64,000 nt of DNA, from assembly GCF_042666235.1 (NCBI RefSeq), contig NZ_JBHTFQ010000002.1:372001-436000 (forward strand), written 5' to 3'. A program made the position numbers and the translations under genes. The notes under the pieces are model-generated. The model was not told the origin of the DNA, did no database searches, and worked only from the letters and a program-made list of their open reading frames with translations. Position 1 is the stretch's first letter; each line of letters opens with the position of its first letter. Positions 23,245-31,999 of the stretch are shown one piece after another. Source of the stretch: Halodurantibacterium daqingensis. Its GTDB lineage: Bacteria > Pseudomonadota > Alphaproteobacteria > Rhodobacterales > Rhodobacteraceae.

Positions 23245-23961
23245 TCAGTTCATGTTAGGGTGCGCGCGGACTTTTTTATCGGCGATGACGATGGCGCGGA
23301 TTTCGCGGTTGCTTTGGGTATTCAGAACGCGGATCACATCGCCGCGCTGTCCGCGCATCAGCGCAGTGCCGGCACTCTGGGCAACGAACGGGCCGGCCCG
23401 GCTTTCGATCACCACCGGATGGCCCTGTTCGACCAGCCACACACGTTCCAGATGCCGTGCCAGAAGCGGCGCACCCGCGTTCAGCGACACGGCCAGCCGC
23501 CGTCCTGCGACGGCGGCGGGATCGGTGAAATCCACGGTGCTGCCGGGGGCGAGGGGGGCAAGCTCCAGGTCCTCGGGGGCAAGCACCGCGCCCTGACGCA
23601 GCCCGTGGCGCAGGCGCAGCCCCTGCGGGCCCATGGTGCCGGGCGCGGTATCGGGGGCGGTCGCGGGTGGCACAGGCGCAAGAGCCGGAACGGTGCGCAA
23701 TGCCACATCCCAAGCGCGGGGGCTGGTGCAGCGCACCTGCACCGTGTCCCAGCCGTAAAGGGCAGTGACTTCGGGCGGGTGATCGCAGGGAAAGAAGCGC
23801 CGCGAGGCGGCAAGGGTGACGCTGCGTGCCTGGCCCTGGGCGGCAAGCGCCTGCTGGACATGGGCCGCCATTTCCGCGCCGGTGATGGCGGCTGCGCCGC
23901 TCGTGGCAAAGACCAGCAGAGCCGCCGTTACAAGCGACACTCGCCACTGTGCGCCGGTCAT
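23245..23961 (-). CDS. flgA: Flagellar P-ring assembly chaperone FlgA
   Basis: 238 residues, with a signal peptide (VSLVTAALLVFATSGAAA) and two Cys in the N-terminal domain. The C-terminal SAF domain (RLRHGLRQGAVLAPEDLELA, AVAGRRLAVSLNAGAPLLAR) and the end IRVLNTQSNREIRAIVIAD are typical. FlgA assists FlgI polymerisation into the P ring in the periplasm; flgI is in this window. Its ATG overlaps the flgT stop, so it is translated with flgP and flgT. Confidence 0.92.
   Translation of the reverse strand: MTGAQWRVSLVTAALLVFATSGAAAITGAEMAAHVQQALAAQGQARSVTLAASRRFFPCDHPPEVTALYGWDTVQVRCTSPRAWDVALRTVPALAPVPPATAPDTAPGTMGPQGLRLRHGLRQGAVLAPEDLELAPLAPGSTVDFTDPAAVAGRRLAVSLNAGAPLLARHLERVWLVEQGHPVVIESRAGPFVAQSAGTALMRGQRGDVIRVLNTQSNREIRAIVIADKKVRAHPNMN
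23276..23283 (-). promoter_or_regulatory. Candidate sigma-28 -10 element before flgM
   Basis: Minus strand GCCGATAA is a perfect FliA -10 element, 67-74 bp upstream of the flgM ATG and inside the 3' end of flgA. The -35 side is poor: GAAA lies two bases further away than the ideal spacing. In enterobacteria flgM has such a FliA promoter in addition to the flgA promoter, which supports the reading. Confidence 0.4.
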
Positions 23962-25163
23962 CGCGCCGCTGCCATGAACTGGATCGTTCGCCCGGCAAGG
24001 CTGTTCAGCGGACGGTTGCGATCAATCGGACGCAGTTCGGCGGATGCGTCGCCCAGCTGCACGATCTCGAGGATGTTCCAGGGCGTATCCTCGCCGCGGG
24101 TGAAGGCCAGGCTTTGCGGTGTCAGCCCGTGGCGGCGGCCCAGCGGCACGGTCAGCCGGCCGCCGGCCAGCGTCAGTTGCGCCGTCATCGGTTGGCAGAG
24201 CAGCTGATCCACCAGGGCAACAAGCTGTCGGTCCACGCCCTGCGCAAGTTCGGCCGCCATCTGCAGCCGTGTCTGACCTGCCAGAACGCTGGCCGACCGC
24301 AGGGGCAGATGCGGCGGAAGCCGCGTTTCACTGCGCAGCACCTGTTGCGCCGCCAGGGTTGTCCCGCCGGCGCGCAGTTGCAGATCGGTGTCGAGGACCA
24401 CACGCGCCCCGGAAAGGCTGTTTCCTCCGGCAGCAAGCGTCAGCGTGAAGACCGGCACGAAGGCCAGATCGCCGGGCGCGGGGGCGGTGCTGCCGCGGGT
24501 CAGGGCGGTGTAGTCGAATCCCGGCGCGGTGCGTCCGGCGTCCGGCAAGGGCGTGCCCGTGGCGCGGCGCAGGCTGACCGCCGGGTGGCGATCAAGGGCT
24601 GCCAGAAGCTGATCCGTCACGGCGCCGGCCACCTCGATCCCCCAGGCGGGAACCTGCGGATCCATGCGCAGCTGCGGCTGATAGGCGGTGATCTGAAGAT
24701 GACGGCGCGCGCTGCAGCCGGCCTGTGGCGGCGGGCCGATCAGCGCGCGCACCGTGACCTGCCAGAACGGCCCGCTCTGGCCCTCGGCCATAATGCCATA
24801 GTCAAGAACTTGCGCCGCCGGGCGCACAAGCGTGGTGTCGCTGGTGATTACCGACTGATTGGTGATGGTATGGCCGCGCACTTCGGCGCCGCCCTGCAGG
24901 GCCGCTGCAAGCAAGGCATCTTCAAGCGCACGGCGCCGCGCGGCATCCATCCCGGCGCCGCCCTCGATCACGGCGCGGCCTGTCGCCTCGACCAGCCGGG
25001 CTTCGGCCTGCGCCAGGGTCGGCAGAAGGCTGGGGACGGTGCCAAGCACCAGCCACAGAAGCACCAGAAAGACCTGTCGGCGCGCCTTGCACCACGGCAG
25101 GCCGCCCCTTGCGGGCAGGGGCAGACGGGCCGCCCGCGCGGCCGGAACCAGGGCCTCAGGCAT
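23958..25163 (-). CDS. flgT: FlgT-like flagellar protein
   Basis: 401 residues with a basic N-terminus and a signal anchor or signal peptide (VFLVLLWLVLGTVPSLLPTL, AQAEA). The first exported domain, VEATGRAVIEGG followed by AARRRALEDALLAAALQGGA, matches the FlgT N-terminal domain (G-x-A...A-R-x-x-A-L-x-x-A). In Vibrio FlgT builds the H ring around the L/P rings; the distant R. sphaeroides homologue binds MotB and FliL and is essential for rotation. Overlaps flgP by eight bases and flgA by ATGA. Confidence 0.8.
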   Translation of the reverse strand: MPEALVPAARAARLPLPARGGLPWCKARRQVFLVLLWLVLGTVPSLLPTLAQAEARLVEATGRAVIEGGAGMDAARRRALEDALLAAALQGGAEVRGHTITNQSVITSDTTLVRPAAQVLDYGIMAEGQSGPFWQVTVRALIGPPPQAGCSARRHLQITAYQPQLRMDPQVPAWGIEVAGAVTDQLLAALDRHPAVSLRRATGTPLPDAGRTAPGFDYTALTRGSTAPAPGDLAFVPVFTLTLAAGGNSLSGARVVLDTDLQLRAGGTTLAAQQVLRSETRLPPHLPLRSASVLAGQTRLQMAAELAQGVDRQLVALVDQLLCQPMTAQLTLAGGRLTVPLGRRHGLTPQSLAFTRGEDTPWNILEIVQLGDASAELRPIDRNRPLNSLAGRTIQFMAAAR

Positions 25164-25752
25164 GACCGCGCGCCAGATTGATCAGATAGCCGATCGTGTC
25201 CTGATCAAGCTCCAGCAGCACCTCATAGCTGTCGGCGCCCTTCGGGGTGATGCGCACCGTGCGCGCGCCCCGGATCGAGCCGGAAACGGCGGCTGTCAGC
25301 CGGTCGTCACGGACCATGGCCTGTTGCAGCGTCAGATAGCCGTCGATCCGAAGCCCGTGGATCTGCTCGGTCAGGTCGCGCATCGCCTCCATCCGTGCGG
25401 CCTTGATCGCCATCAGCCGCTTCTGGTTCAGCCCCTGCCCGGGCTGCGAGGAAACCACTGCAAAGCCGAGCCCGGTGATGGCCCCCGGTGAGGCCTGCAC
25501 CAGCGTCATCCCTTCGGCACCGGGCATCGGCGGAAGGCTTGCAATGGTCTGCGGGCGGCTGGGGGCGGTCTGGGCATCCAGCATGTCGTTCATGTCCTTG
25601 ACCTCGGCCAGCGTCCGGGTGCGCGGGCTGTGATCGGCCGGCAGGAAATCGGTGGCCTGCTGCGGGGCGGGCGGGCTGGCGGAACAGGCCGCCACAAGCG
25701 GCAGCGCCAGGAACAGCGACAGGGGGGTCAGGGAAAATCGGGGCACGGGCAT
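25156..25752 (-). CDS. flgP: FlgP-like LPP20 outer-membrane lipoprotein
   Basis: 198 residues. The lipoprotein signal ends LPLVAACSA, with the lipidated Cys in a lipobox. The mature domain carries LNQKRLMAIKAARMEAMRDL, TEQIHGLRIDG, then IRGARTVRITPKGADSYEVL, the LPP20/FlgP signature. In Vibrio and Campylobacter FlgP makes an outer basal disk around the L/P rings. It is the first gene of a six-gene operon (flgP, flgT, flgA, flgM, flgN-like, coiled-coil protein), with a sigma-54 site 53 bp upstream and GAGGA before the ATG. Confidence 0.82.
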   Translation of the reverse strand: MPVPRFSLTPLSLFLALPLVAACSASPPAPQQATDFLPADHSPRTRTLAEVKDMNDMLDAQTAPSRPQTIASLPPMPGAEGMTLVQASPGAITGLGFAVVSSQPGQGLNQKRLMAIKAARMEAMRDLTEQIHGLRIDGYLTLQQAMVRDDRLTAAVSGSIRGARTVRITPKGADSYEVLLELDQDTIGYLINLARGHA

Positions 25753-25804
25753 GGTTCCTCATCTGGCGGGGCTGCGGCGGGCGCGGCGGGGATTGCCCGC
25801 GATG

Positions 25805-25821
25805 TGCAGGTTCCGTGCCAG
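25805..25821 (-). promoter_or_regulatory. Sigma-54 promoter of the flgP operon
   Basis: Minus strand reads CTGGCACGGAACCTGCA: one mismatch (CTGC for TTGC) to YTGGCACGRNNNTTGCW, with GG-GC spacing of 10. It ends 53 bp before the flgP ATG. Confidence 0.8.
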
Positions 25822-25848
25822 CCGTGCCCGCGCCTCTCTCGTCCGCAG

Positions 25849-25865
25849 TTGGTACGGCAGTTGCA
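25849..25865 (+). promoter_or_regulatory. Sigma-54 promoter of the flhA operon
   Basis: Plus strand reads TTGGTACGGCAGTTGCA: one mismatch (T for C in GGCAC) to the -24/-12 consensus, with correct spacing. It lies 132 bp upstream of flhA and back to back with the flgP promoter, 27 bp between the two sites. Confidence 0.75.
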
Positions 25866-25996
25866 TTCCCGTCCCTGAACGCCAATCGCAGCCAGGAGCC
25901 GCGGCAGATGAACAGGGCCCCAAGCCTTCAGGAACAGCACAACACCCCTTGTCCGGGTGCGGCGTCGCGTCGGCTTTCCGACGCCGGGCGGCTGTC

Positions 25997-28117
25997 ATGG
26001 AACTGACGGGCGGGCGCGGCACGCTGGGCTTGCTGCGGCAGACAGCGGGCGGGATCGTCCTGCCGCTGGGCATTCTGGTCATCGTGGCGATGATGGTTCT
26101 GCCGCTGCCGGTGTTCCTGCTCGACAGTTTCTTCGTGCTCAACATCCTGTTGTCGCTGCTGGTGCTGATGGTGGCGATGCACAGTTACCGGCCGCTTGAT
26201 TTCTCCAGCTTTCCGACGCTGCTGCTGATCGCAACGGTCCTGCGGCTGGCGCTGAACGTCGCCTCGACCCGCGTCGTGCTGAGCGAGGGCCACACCGGCC
26301 CGGACGCGGCCGGCAAGGTCATCCAGGCCTTCGGCGAATTCGTGATCGCAGGCAACTTTGCCGTCGGGATCTTTGTCTTTGCGATCCTGGTCATCATCAA
26401 CCTCGTGGTGATCACCAAGGGCGCGGGCCGGGTGTCCGAGGTTTCGGCGCGCTTCACGCTGGACGCCATGCCCGGCAAGCAGATGGCGATCGACGCCGAT
26501 CTGAACGCCGGCATCCTGACGCCCGAGGAAGCGACGCGCCGCCGCGCCGAAGTGGCCAGCGAGGCCGACTTCTATGGCGCGATGGACGGTGCCTCGAAAT
26601 TCGTCAAGGGCGATGCGGTCGCCGGCATCCTGATCCTTGCGGTCAACATCATCGGCGGGCTGATCATCGGCGTGGCGCAGCACCGGATGTCGATGCTGGC
26701 CGCCGCCGAAACCTATGTGCTCCTGTCGATCGGGGACGGGCTGGTGGCGCAGATCCCGTCGCTGCTGCTGTCCATTGCCACCGCAATCATCGTGACGCGG
26801 GTATCCTCGACGCATGACATGGCCGAACATATCGCGCGGCAGGTGAATCTCTCGCGCGCCTGGTTGCCGGTGGCGGGGGTGATGATGATCCTCGGCTTCG
26901 TGCCGGGCATGCCGAATGCGCTGTTTCTGGGCAGCGCCGCCCTGGCCGGTTTCGCCGCATGGGCCGCGCGCGGGCGCGAGGGCGCCGATCCCGGCCCGGC
27001 CGAGGGCCCCGCGGCCGCGGGCGAAACAGGTCCGGACGGCGCGCAAGAGGCGATCACCGCCGAGGATGTCACCGATTATTCCGCCATTTCGGTCCAGCTT
27101 GGCTATGGGCTGATCGATCTGGTGGATACCGAGGCGGGCGGGCCGCTGGTCAAGCGCATCACCGGCATCCGGCGCGACGTGTCGCGCAGCCTCGGCTTCG
27201 TGATCCCCGCCGTCCGGATCCGCGACGATCTGGCGCTGGGGGCGCGGCAATACCGCATCCGTATCGGCCAGACCATTCAGGGCGAGGACGAGATCCACCC
27301 TGACCGCAAGCTGGCCATCCCGGGGGCGGGATCGGCACTGCGGCTGAAGGGGATCGAGGTCAAGGACCCCAGCTTTGGCCTGGACGCGATCTGGATCCTG
27401 CCGCACCAGCAGGCCGAAGCCGAGGCCGACGATCATGTGGTGGTCGAGCCGGATTCGGTCATTGCCACCCATCTCAGCCAGATCCTTTACAAGAACGCGG
27501 CCGAGCTGCTGGGCCAGGACGATGTTCAGGCGCTTCTCGACAATCTTGGCCGCGTGAGCCCCAGCCTCGTGCAATCGGTGGTGCCCAAGCTGGTGCCGCT
27601 GCATGTGCTGACGGCGGTGCTGCGCGCCCTTCTGGCCGAACGCATCCCGATCAGCGATCTGCGCCGGATCCTGGAAGGGATGTCGGCGATGTCGGGCCGG
27701 AACCTCGGCATCACCGACATGGCCGAGGCGCTGCGCCCGGGGCTTGTGCCGCTGCTGATCCAGCAGGTCGTGCCCTTGAACCAGCCGTTGCCGGTGGTGA
27801 CGCTGGCCCCCGATCTGGAACAGCTGATCCTGCGCATGGCCCGGCAGGGCGGCGAGGGCGGGCTGATGCTGGACGCTTCGCTGGCCGAGATGCTGGTGCA
27901 GGGGCTCAATGGTGCGACCGAACGTCTGGCCGCCGAGGGCCGTCAGGCGCTGGTCGTGGTGGCGCCGCAGATCCGCCGCGTCTTTGCCGATTTCCTGCGC
28001 GTCCATCTGCCGGATGCGATCGTGCTGGCGGTGACCGAACTGCCCGAGGCGCGCCGCGTCGAGATCATCGCCACCCTGGGCGGGGCCGAGGCCCTTGCAC
28101 AGCCCGAAATGTCATGA
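25997..28117 (+). CDS. flhA: Flagellar export gate protein FlhA
   Basis: 706 residues. The N-terminal half has about eight membrane segments (PLGILVIVAMMVLPLPVFLL, IFVFAILVIINLVVITKGAG) with the conserved cytoplasmic loop RFTLDAMPGKQMAIDADLNA. The soluble C-terminal half (RKLAIPGAGSALRLKGIEVKDP, EVARRVEIIATL-like end LPEARRVEIIATLG) docks chaperone-substrate complexes. FlhA forms the nonameric ring of the flagellar type III export apparatus. The ATG at 25997 gives the normal length; the ribosome site is weak, and the frame is open further upstream without support. First gene of flhA-flhF-flhG-fliA. Confidence 0.95.
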   Translation: MELTGGRGTLGLLRQTAGGIVLPLGILVIVAMMVLPLPVFLLDSFFVLNILLSLLVLMVAMHSYRPLDFSSFPTLLLIATVLRLALNVASTRVVLSEGHTGPDAAGKVIQAFGEFVIAGNFAVGIFVFAILVIINLVVITKGAGRVSEVSARFTLDAMPGKQMAIDADLNAGILTPEEATRRRAEVASEADFYGAMDGASKFVKGDAVAGILILAVNIIGGLIIGVAQHRMSMLAAAETYVLLSIGDGLVAQIPSLLLSIATAIIVTRVSSTHDMAEHIARQVNLSRAWLPVAGVMMILGFVPGMPNALFLGSAALAGFAAWAARGREGADPGPAEGPAAAGETGPDGAQEAITAEDVTDYSAISVQLGYGLIDLVDTEAGGPLVKRITGIRRDVSRSLGFVIPAVRIRDDLALGARQYRIRIGQTIQGEDEIHPDRKLAIPGAGSALRLKGIEVKDPSFGLDAIWILPHQQAEAEADDHVVVEPDSVIATHLSQILYKNAAELLGQDDVQALLDNLGRVSPSLVQSVVPKLVPLHVLTAVLRALLAERIPISDLRRILEGMSAMSGRNLGITDMAEALRPGLVPLLIQQVVPLNQPLPVVTLAPDLEQLILRMARQGGEGGLMLDASLAEMLVQGLNGATERLAAEGRQALVVVAPQIRRVFADFLRVHLPDAIVLAVTELPEARRVEIIATLGGAEALAQPEMS

Positions 28118-28125
28118 GGTAAGAC

Positions 28126-29385
28126 ATGCCATCGCTGACCGTCCTTGCCCCGGATTCCGCGCTCGCCATGGAAATGGTGATGAAGGAACTTGGCCCCGAC
28201 GCCTTCATCCTGTCCACCACCCAGCGCGATGGCCAGATCGAGATCTGCGCCACGAACGATCCGATCCCGCAGACATCGCGCCCGGTCTCGGCCGCCCGGC
28301 GGAACTTTGGCGCGCTGCTGGCCGCCCATGCCGAACGCGCGGAACCGGTGCTGTCGCCGCTCGCTGGCCGGCAGCCGTTGCCGCCCCGCAGCACCCCCGG
28401 AGCCGGGGCGGAACCCGCCGCGCCAATGGCCGCCCTTTCGGCCGCGCGCGAGGCCGCGCGCATCGCCGCGGCGCCCCCGCGCCCCCCCGAAAGCACCGGA
28501 CCCGAACGCGCCGCATCCGCACCCGCCGGCGCCCCTCCGACCGAGGCGGGGCTTCAGGCGCTTGAGGGAACCCTGCGCGGCCTGATCGAAAGCATGCAGG
28601 TCGGGGTGATGGCCGGGGCGGGCGCGGCGGTGGATACCTCGAGCCATCCGGTCGCGCTGCTGCTGGGGCGGGCAGGATTTTCCCCGCGCCTGATCGCCGA
28701 GCTGCGCATCACATTCGAGGCCGCCCCCGACGCCGCCACCGGCCGCACCGCCTTTGTCGAGGCCGTGGCAGCCCGTCTCGCCCCGCCCGAGGTGCAGGAC
28801 CTGACCCGCGCAAGGGTGATCCTTGTCGCCGGCCCCTCGGGCAGCGGCAAGTCGATGCTGGCGGCCCGGCTGGCGGCCCATCTCGCAACCAGCGGCATCA
28901 CCCCGCGCCTGGTCGAGATTGCACCGGCCGCGCTGGGGGCGGGCGAGCGGTTGCGGATCTGGGCGCGGATGCTGGGCCTGCCGGTGCGGCGCTGGGATAT
29001 TGCCCATCCGCCGGCCGTCGCCGGTATCGGCGAAGGTCCGGCGATCGTCGATCTGCCATCCAACCCCGAACTTGCCCGACGGCTGGTCGAACGGCTTCTG
29101 GCGGTGATGCCGCCCGGCGCGCTTCAGCTGCTGATCGCGCTTCCGGGCGGGGCGAGCCGGCATCTCGTGACCACCACTTGCACGGCCTATGCCGGGCTTG
29201 ATCCGACACTGGTCCTGACCCGGCTGGATGAATGCGACATCACCGCCAATGAACTCTCGGCCATCGCCGAACTTCAGGTCCCGCTGGGCTGGATGGCCGC
29301 GGGCGAGGGGCTGGCGCAGGCGCTTGTGCCCATCACCCGCGCCGTTCTCGTTCAGCACATCGCCCAATGGCTGCCGGCAGCATGA
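28126..29385 (+). CDS. flhF: SRP-type GTPase FlhF
   Basis: 419 residues. A short N-terminal domain (EMVMKELGPDAFILSTTQRD) precedes a disordered Ala/Pro-rich linker and an SRP-type NG domain: P-loop VAGPSGSGKS at about 234-243, and GLDPTLVLTRLDECDITAN, where TRLD replaces the usual TKLD. FlhF marks the site (often the pole) of flagellum assembly and is controlled by FlhG. GAGG precedes the ATG. FlhF is unusual in Rhodobacterales; with FlhG it points to a gammaproteobacterial-type cluster. Confidence 0.88.
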   Translation: MPSLTVLAPDSALAMEMVMKELGPDAFILSTTQRDGQIEICATNDPIPQTSRPVSAARRNFGALLAAHAERAEPVLSPLAGRQPLPPRSTPGAGAEPAAPMAALSAAREAARIAAAPPRPPESTGPERAASAPAGAPPTEAGLQALEGTLRGLIESMQVGVMAGAGAAVDTSSHPVALLLGRAGFSPRLIAELRITFEAAPDAATGRTAFVEAVAARLAPPEVQDLTRARVILVAGPSGSGKSMLAARLAAHLATSGITPRLVEIAPAALGAGERLRIWARMLGLPVRRWDIAHPPAVAGIGEGPAIVDLPSNPELARRLVERLLAVMPPGALQLLIALPGGASRHLVTTTCTAYAGLDPTLVLTRLDECDITANELSAIAELQVPLGWMAAGEGLAQALVPITRAVLVQHIAQWLPAA

Positions 29386-29414
29386 CCGCGCCGCACGGAA
29401 GGACAGGAAACACC

Positions 29415-30218
29415 ATGATCGAGTCGATCACCATCGCAAGCGGCAAGGGCGGCGTCGGCAAGACCTGCGTCGCGGTGAACCTTGCGCTGACGCTTGCGCG
29501 GCAGGGGCGGCGGGTGGCGCTGCTGGATGCGGATTTCGGGCTGGCCAATGCCCATATCCTGATGGGCTGCGACACCAGCCTGTCGATGCGCGAGGTCCTG
29601 AGCGGCGCCTGCAGCATCGAAGAGGCGATGGTCGCGACACGTGGCGGCGTGCGGCTGATCGCGGGCGGGGCCGGCGCGACCGAGATGCGCAATCTCGATG
29701 CGCTGGCGCAGGCTCAGGCGATCCGGGCCATGGACGGCCTTTCGGGGCAGATTGACCTGCTGATCGTCGATGCGCCGGCCGGCGCCGGCGACGGCACGCT
29801 GGGGTTCATGGCCGCCTCTGACCGCGTGCTGGTGGTGATCGTGGGCGAACCGACCAGCTTCATGGACGGCTATGCGCTGATCAAGGCGGCCGCGCAGGAA
29901 CGCGGGCTGCGGCGCTTCTCGATCCTTGTCAACATGGCGCGCAACGGCGCCGAGGCGCAGGCGCAGTTCGACCGCTTTCGCGCCATCGTCGCGCGGTTTC
30001 TGGACGTGGAACTCAGCTTTGCCGGGCATCTGCCTTTTTCGGCGCAGTTGCGGCGGTCGGTCATCGCCCGCACGCCGGTGGTGCAAAGCCACCCCGCAGG
30101 CCCCGAGGCCCTGGCCCTGTCGCGGGCCGGTCAGGCGCTGTTGCGGGGGCCGGCCAACGATCTGTCCGGGCTGCGGTTCTTTCAGGACGCCCGGCTGCGT
30201 CACCCGGTCGGAACCTGA
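29415..30218 (+). CDS. flhG: MinD-type ATPase FlhG (FleN)
   Basis: 267 residues. Deviant Walker A at residues 10-17 (GKGGVGKT), VALLDADFGLANAHILMG and LLIVDAPAGAG complete a MinD/ParA-type ATPase. FlhG limits flagellar number, through FlhF and, in gammaproteobacteria as FleN, through binding the activator FleQ; a FleQ-like activator is present here. The start at 29415 gives the conserved N-terminus, with ACAGGA upstream; an ATG at 29382 overlapping the flhF stop is possible. Confidence 0.88.
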   Translation: MIESITIASGKGGVGKTCVAVNLALTLARQGRRVALLDADFGLANAHILMGCDTSLSMREVLSGACSIEEAMVATRGGVRLIAGGAGATEMRNLDALAQAQAIRAMDGLSGQIDLLIVDAPAGAGDGTLGFMAASDRVLVVIVGEPTSFMDGYALIKAAAQERGLRRFSILVNMARNGAEAQAQFDRFRAIVARFLDVELSFAGHLPFSAQLRRSVIARTPVVQSHPAGPEALALSRAGQALLRGPANDLSGLRFFQDARLRHPVGT

Positions 30219-30232
30219 GGCGAGGGCGCGCG

Positions 30233-30952
30233 ATGAGACCCGGACACTATCCCGAAGGCCGGCTTGATCCCGAAGCGCTGGTCACCCGGCATATGGAACT
30301 GGTGCGCCGCGTGGCGTGGCATATCCATGGGCGCGTAGGCCATGCCGCCGAAATCGACGACCTGCTGCAGGCAGGTTACATCGGACTGGTCGATGCCAGT
30401 CACCGCTATGTGCGCAGGGACGGGGTGAGTTTTGCCAGCTATGCCGCGATCCGCATTCGCGGCGCGATCATCGATCACCTGCGCCGCAATTCGAACCTCT
30501 GCCGCACCACCATCGCGATGCACCAGCGCGCAGTTGCGGCCCAGCGGCGGCTGGAGCAGCGGTTGCAGCGCATCCCCACCAATGTCGAGATCGCCGCCGA
30601 GCTGGAGCTTGACCCCGAGGAGTACAGCCGCTGGGCGCAGGCCTTCGAAGCCAACAGCACCCAGTCCCTTGATGCGGTCTATTCCGACCAGTCACCGGCC
30701 TTCGAGGCCGCGGGCGGCACCCCGGAGGACGCGCTCGGCCGCAGCGAGACCGCCGCCGCCCTGCGCGCAGCCCTTGCCACCTTGCCCGAGCGCGAGGCGA
30801 TGGTCCTGCAGCTTTACTATGTCGAGGAACTGAATGTCTACGAGATCGCGGCGGTCCTTGGCGTGACCACCGGACGGGTGTCTCAGATCAAGAAGGCGGC
30901 AGTGGATAGGCTGCGGGATGCGCTGCAAGGCGCCTTGGGCGAGCTGTTCTGA
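30233..30952 (+). CDS. fliA: Flagellar sigma factor sigma-28 (FliA)
   Basis: 239 residues. Region 2 is EIDDLLQAGYIGLVDA and VSFASYAAIRIRGAIIDHLR; region 3 follows (RIPTNVEIAAELELDPEEY); region 4 is ALATLPEREAMVLQLYYVEE with VLGVTTGRVSQIKKAA as the -35 recognition helix-turn-helix. It directs RNA polymerase to late flagellar and chemotaxis promoters and is held by FlgM. Last gene of the flhA operon, 14 bp after flhG. A FliA site is visible before the NHLP-leader-like gene. Confidence 0.95.
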   Translation: MRPGHYPEGRLDPEALVTRHMELVRRVAWHIHGRVGHAAEIDDLLQAGYIGLVDASHRYVRRDGVSFASYAAIRIRGAIIDHLRRNSNLCRTTIAMHQRAVAAQRRLEQRLQRIPTNVEIAAELELDPEEYSRWAQAFEANSTQSLDAVYSDQSPAFEAAGGTPEDALGRSETAAALRAALATLPEREAMVLQLYYVEELNVYEIAAVLGVTTGRVSQIKKAAVDRLRDALQGALGELF

Positions 30953-31151
30953 ACCCCCGGTCCTGGCTCGGGATGCGCTGGGGGCGCGTTGGGCGGGTGC
31001 AATGGTTCGCGGCCTTTGCTGGGCATGAACCGCGTTGCAGGTGGCCTTGACCCTGGACGACCGGGCCAGCATCTCGGTTGCTGCACGCCGCACTGGCGTC
31101 GCGCTCAATCTGCTGAATCGTGCGCAGGCGCGGGCTTCCGGGCGGCGAGTT

Positions 31152-31937
31152 TCAGCGGTCGATCAGGCGCTTGTCCATTTCCGCCACGGTCTGAAGCAGC
31201 CGCGCGCTGCTTCCGAAGGCCTGCTGTGCCCGGATCAGCGAGGTGAGTTCGCTGGTCATGTCGACATTCGCAGCCTCGGTTGCGCCGGCGACGAGATAGC
31301 CGAAGCCTTCATCGCCCGGTGCCCCGATCCTGGGGCCGGCCGCGCCGGGGGTTTCGCCATAAAGGGTGCCGCCCAGGCGCCGAAGCTGGCTTTCATCCTC
31401 GAACCGCGCAAGGCCGATCTGGCCGAGGCGGGCGACCGTGTTGATCCCGTAGCGGCCCATGATGGTGCCGTCGGCGCCGATTTCCAGCGCGGACAGCCGG
31501 CCGCCTTCACCGGCGGCATCACGCAGTTCGGGCGGAATCACGATGGGTTGCAGCGCGGCCGAGAGAACGGCAAGCCCGTCCATCCCGGTCAGGGTTCCGT
31601 CCGGCGCCAGCCGAAGGGCACCGTTGCGGGTATAGACCGGCGTCTCCTGTCCCGGCGGCGGCGCAAGCACCAGCATGCCATTGCCGATGATCGCCAGATC
31701 AGTCTCGACGGCCGAGGTGACGATCCCGCCTTGCGTATGGCTGCGGCGCGGTTCTGCGACCAGCGCGCCACGGCCGCGATAGGGCGGCTGGCTTTCGGCC
31801 GCGGGATGGGAATAGACATCCTCGAACCGGGCCATCTGGCGCTTGTAGCCGGTGGTGCGCGCATTGGCGATATTGTCGGACAGGACGGCGATTTCCTGGG
31901 TCGCCGCAGCGAGTCCGGTGCGGACGATGGAGAACAT
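31152..31937 (-). CDS. Extra FlgE/FlgF/FlgG-family rod or hook protein
   Basis: 261 residues. The N-terminus (GLAAATQEIAVLSDNIANA, TTGYKRQMARFEDV) and C-terminus (ATEAANVDMTSELTSLIRAQ, QAFGSSARLLQTVAEMD) are the coiled-coil signatures of the rod/hook axial family, and the middle (VETDLAIIGNGMLVL, VYTRNGALRLAPDGTLTG) matches FlgG/FlgF. flgE, flgF and flgG are all present elsewhere, so this is a fourth member of the family, on the opposite strand. It may be a distal-rod variant or a second-hook component (inference). GAGG lies six bases before the ATG at 31937. Last gene of a minus-strand trio with its own sigma-54 site. Confidence 0.82.
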   Translation of the reverse strand: MFSIVRTGLAAATQEIAVLSDNIANARTTGYKRQMARFEDVYSHPAAESQPPYRGRGALVAEPRRSHTQGGIVTSAVETDLAIIGNGMLVLAPPPGQETPVYTRNGALRLAPDGTLTGMDGLAVLSAALQPIVIPPELRDAAGEGGRLSALEIGADGTIMGRYGINTVARLGQIGLARFEDESQLRRLGGTLYGETPGAAGPRIGAPGDEGFGYLVAGATEAANVDMTSELTSLIRAQQAFGSSARLLQTVAEMDKRLIDR

Positions 31938-31999
31938 GGCGGGCCTCATGCGTAACGGGTTGGGCTGACAGGGCAAGAACCGTGCCGGGTGACGGGCAG

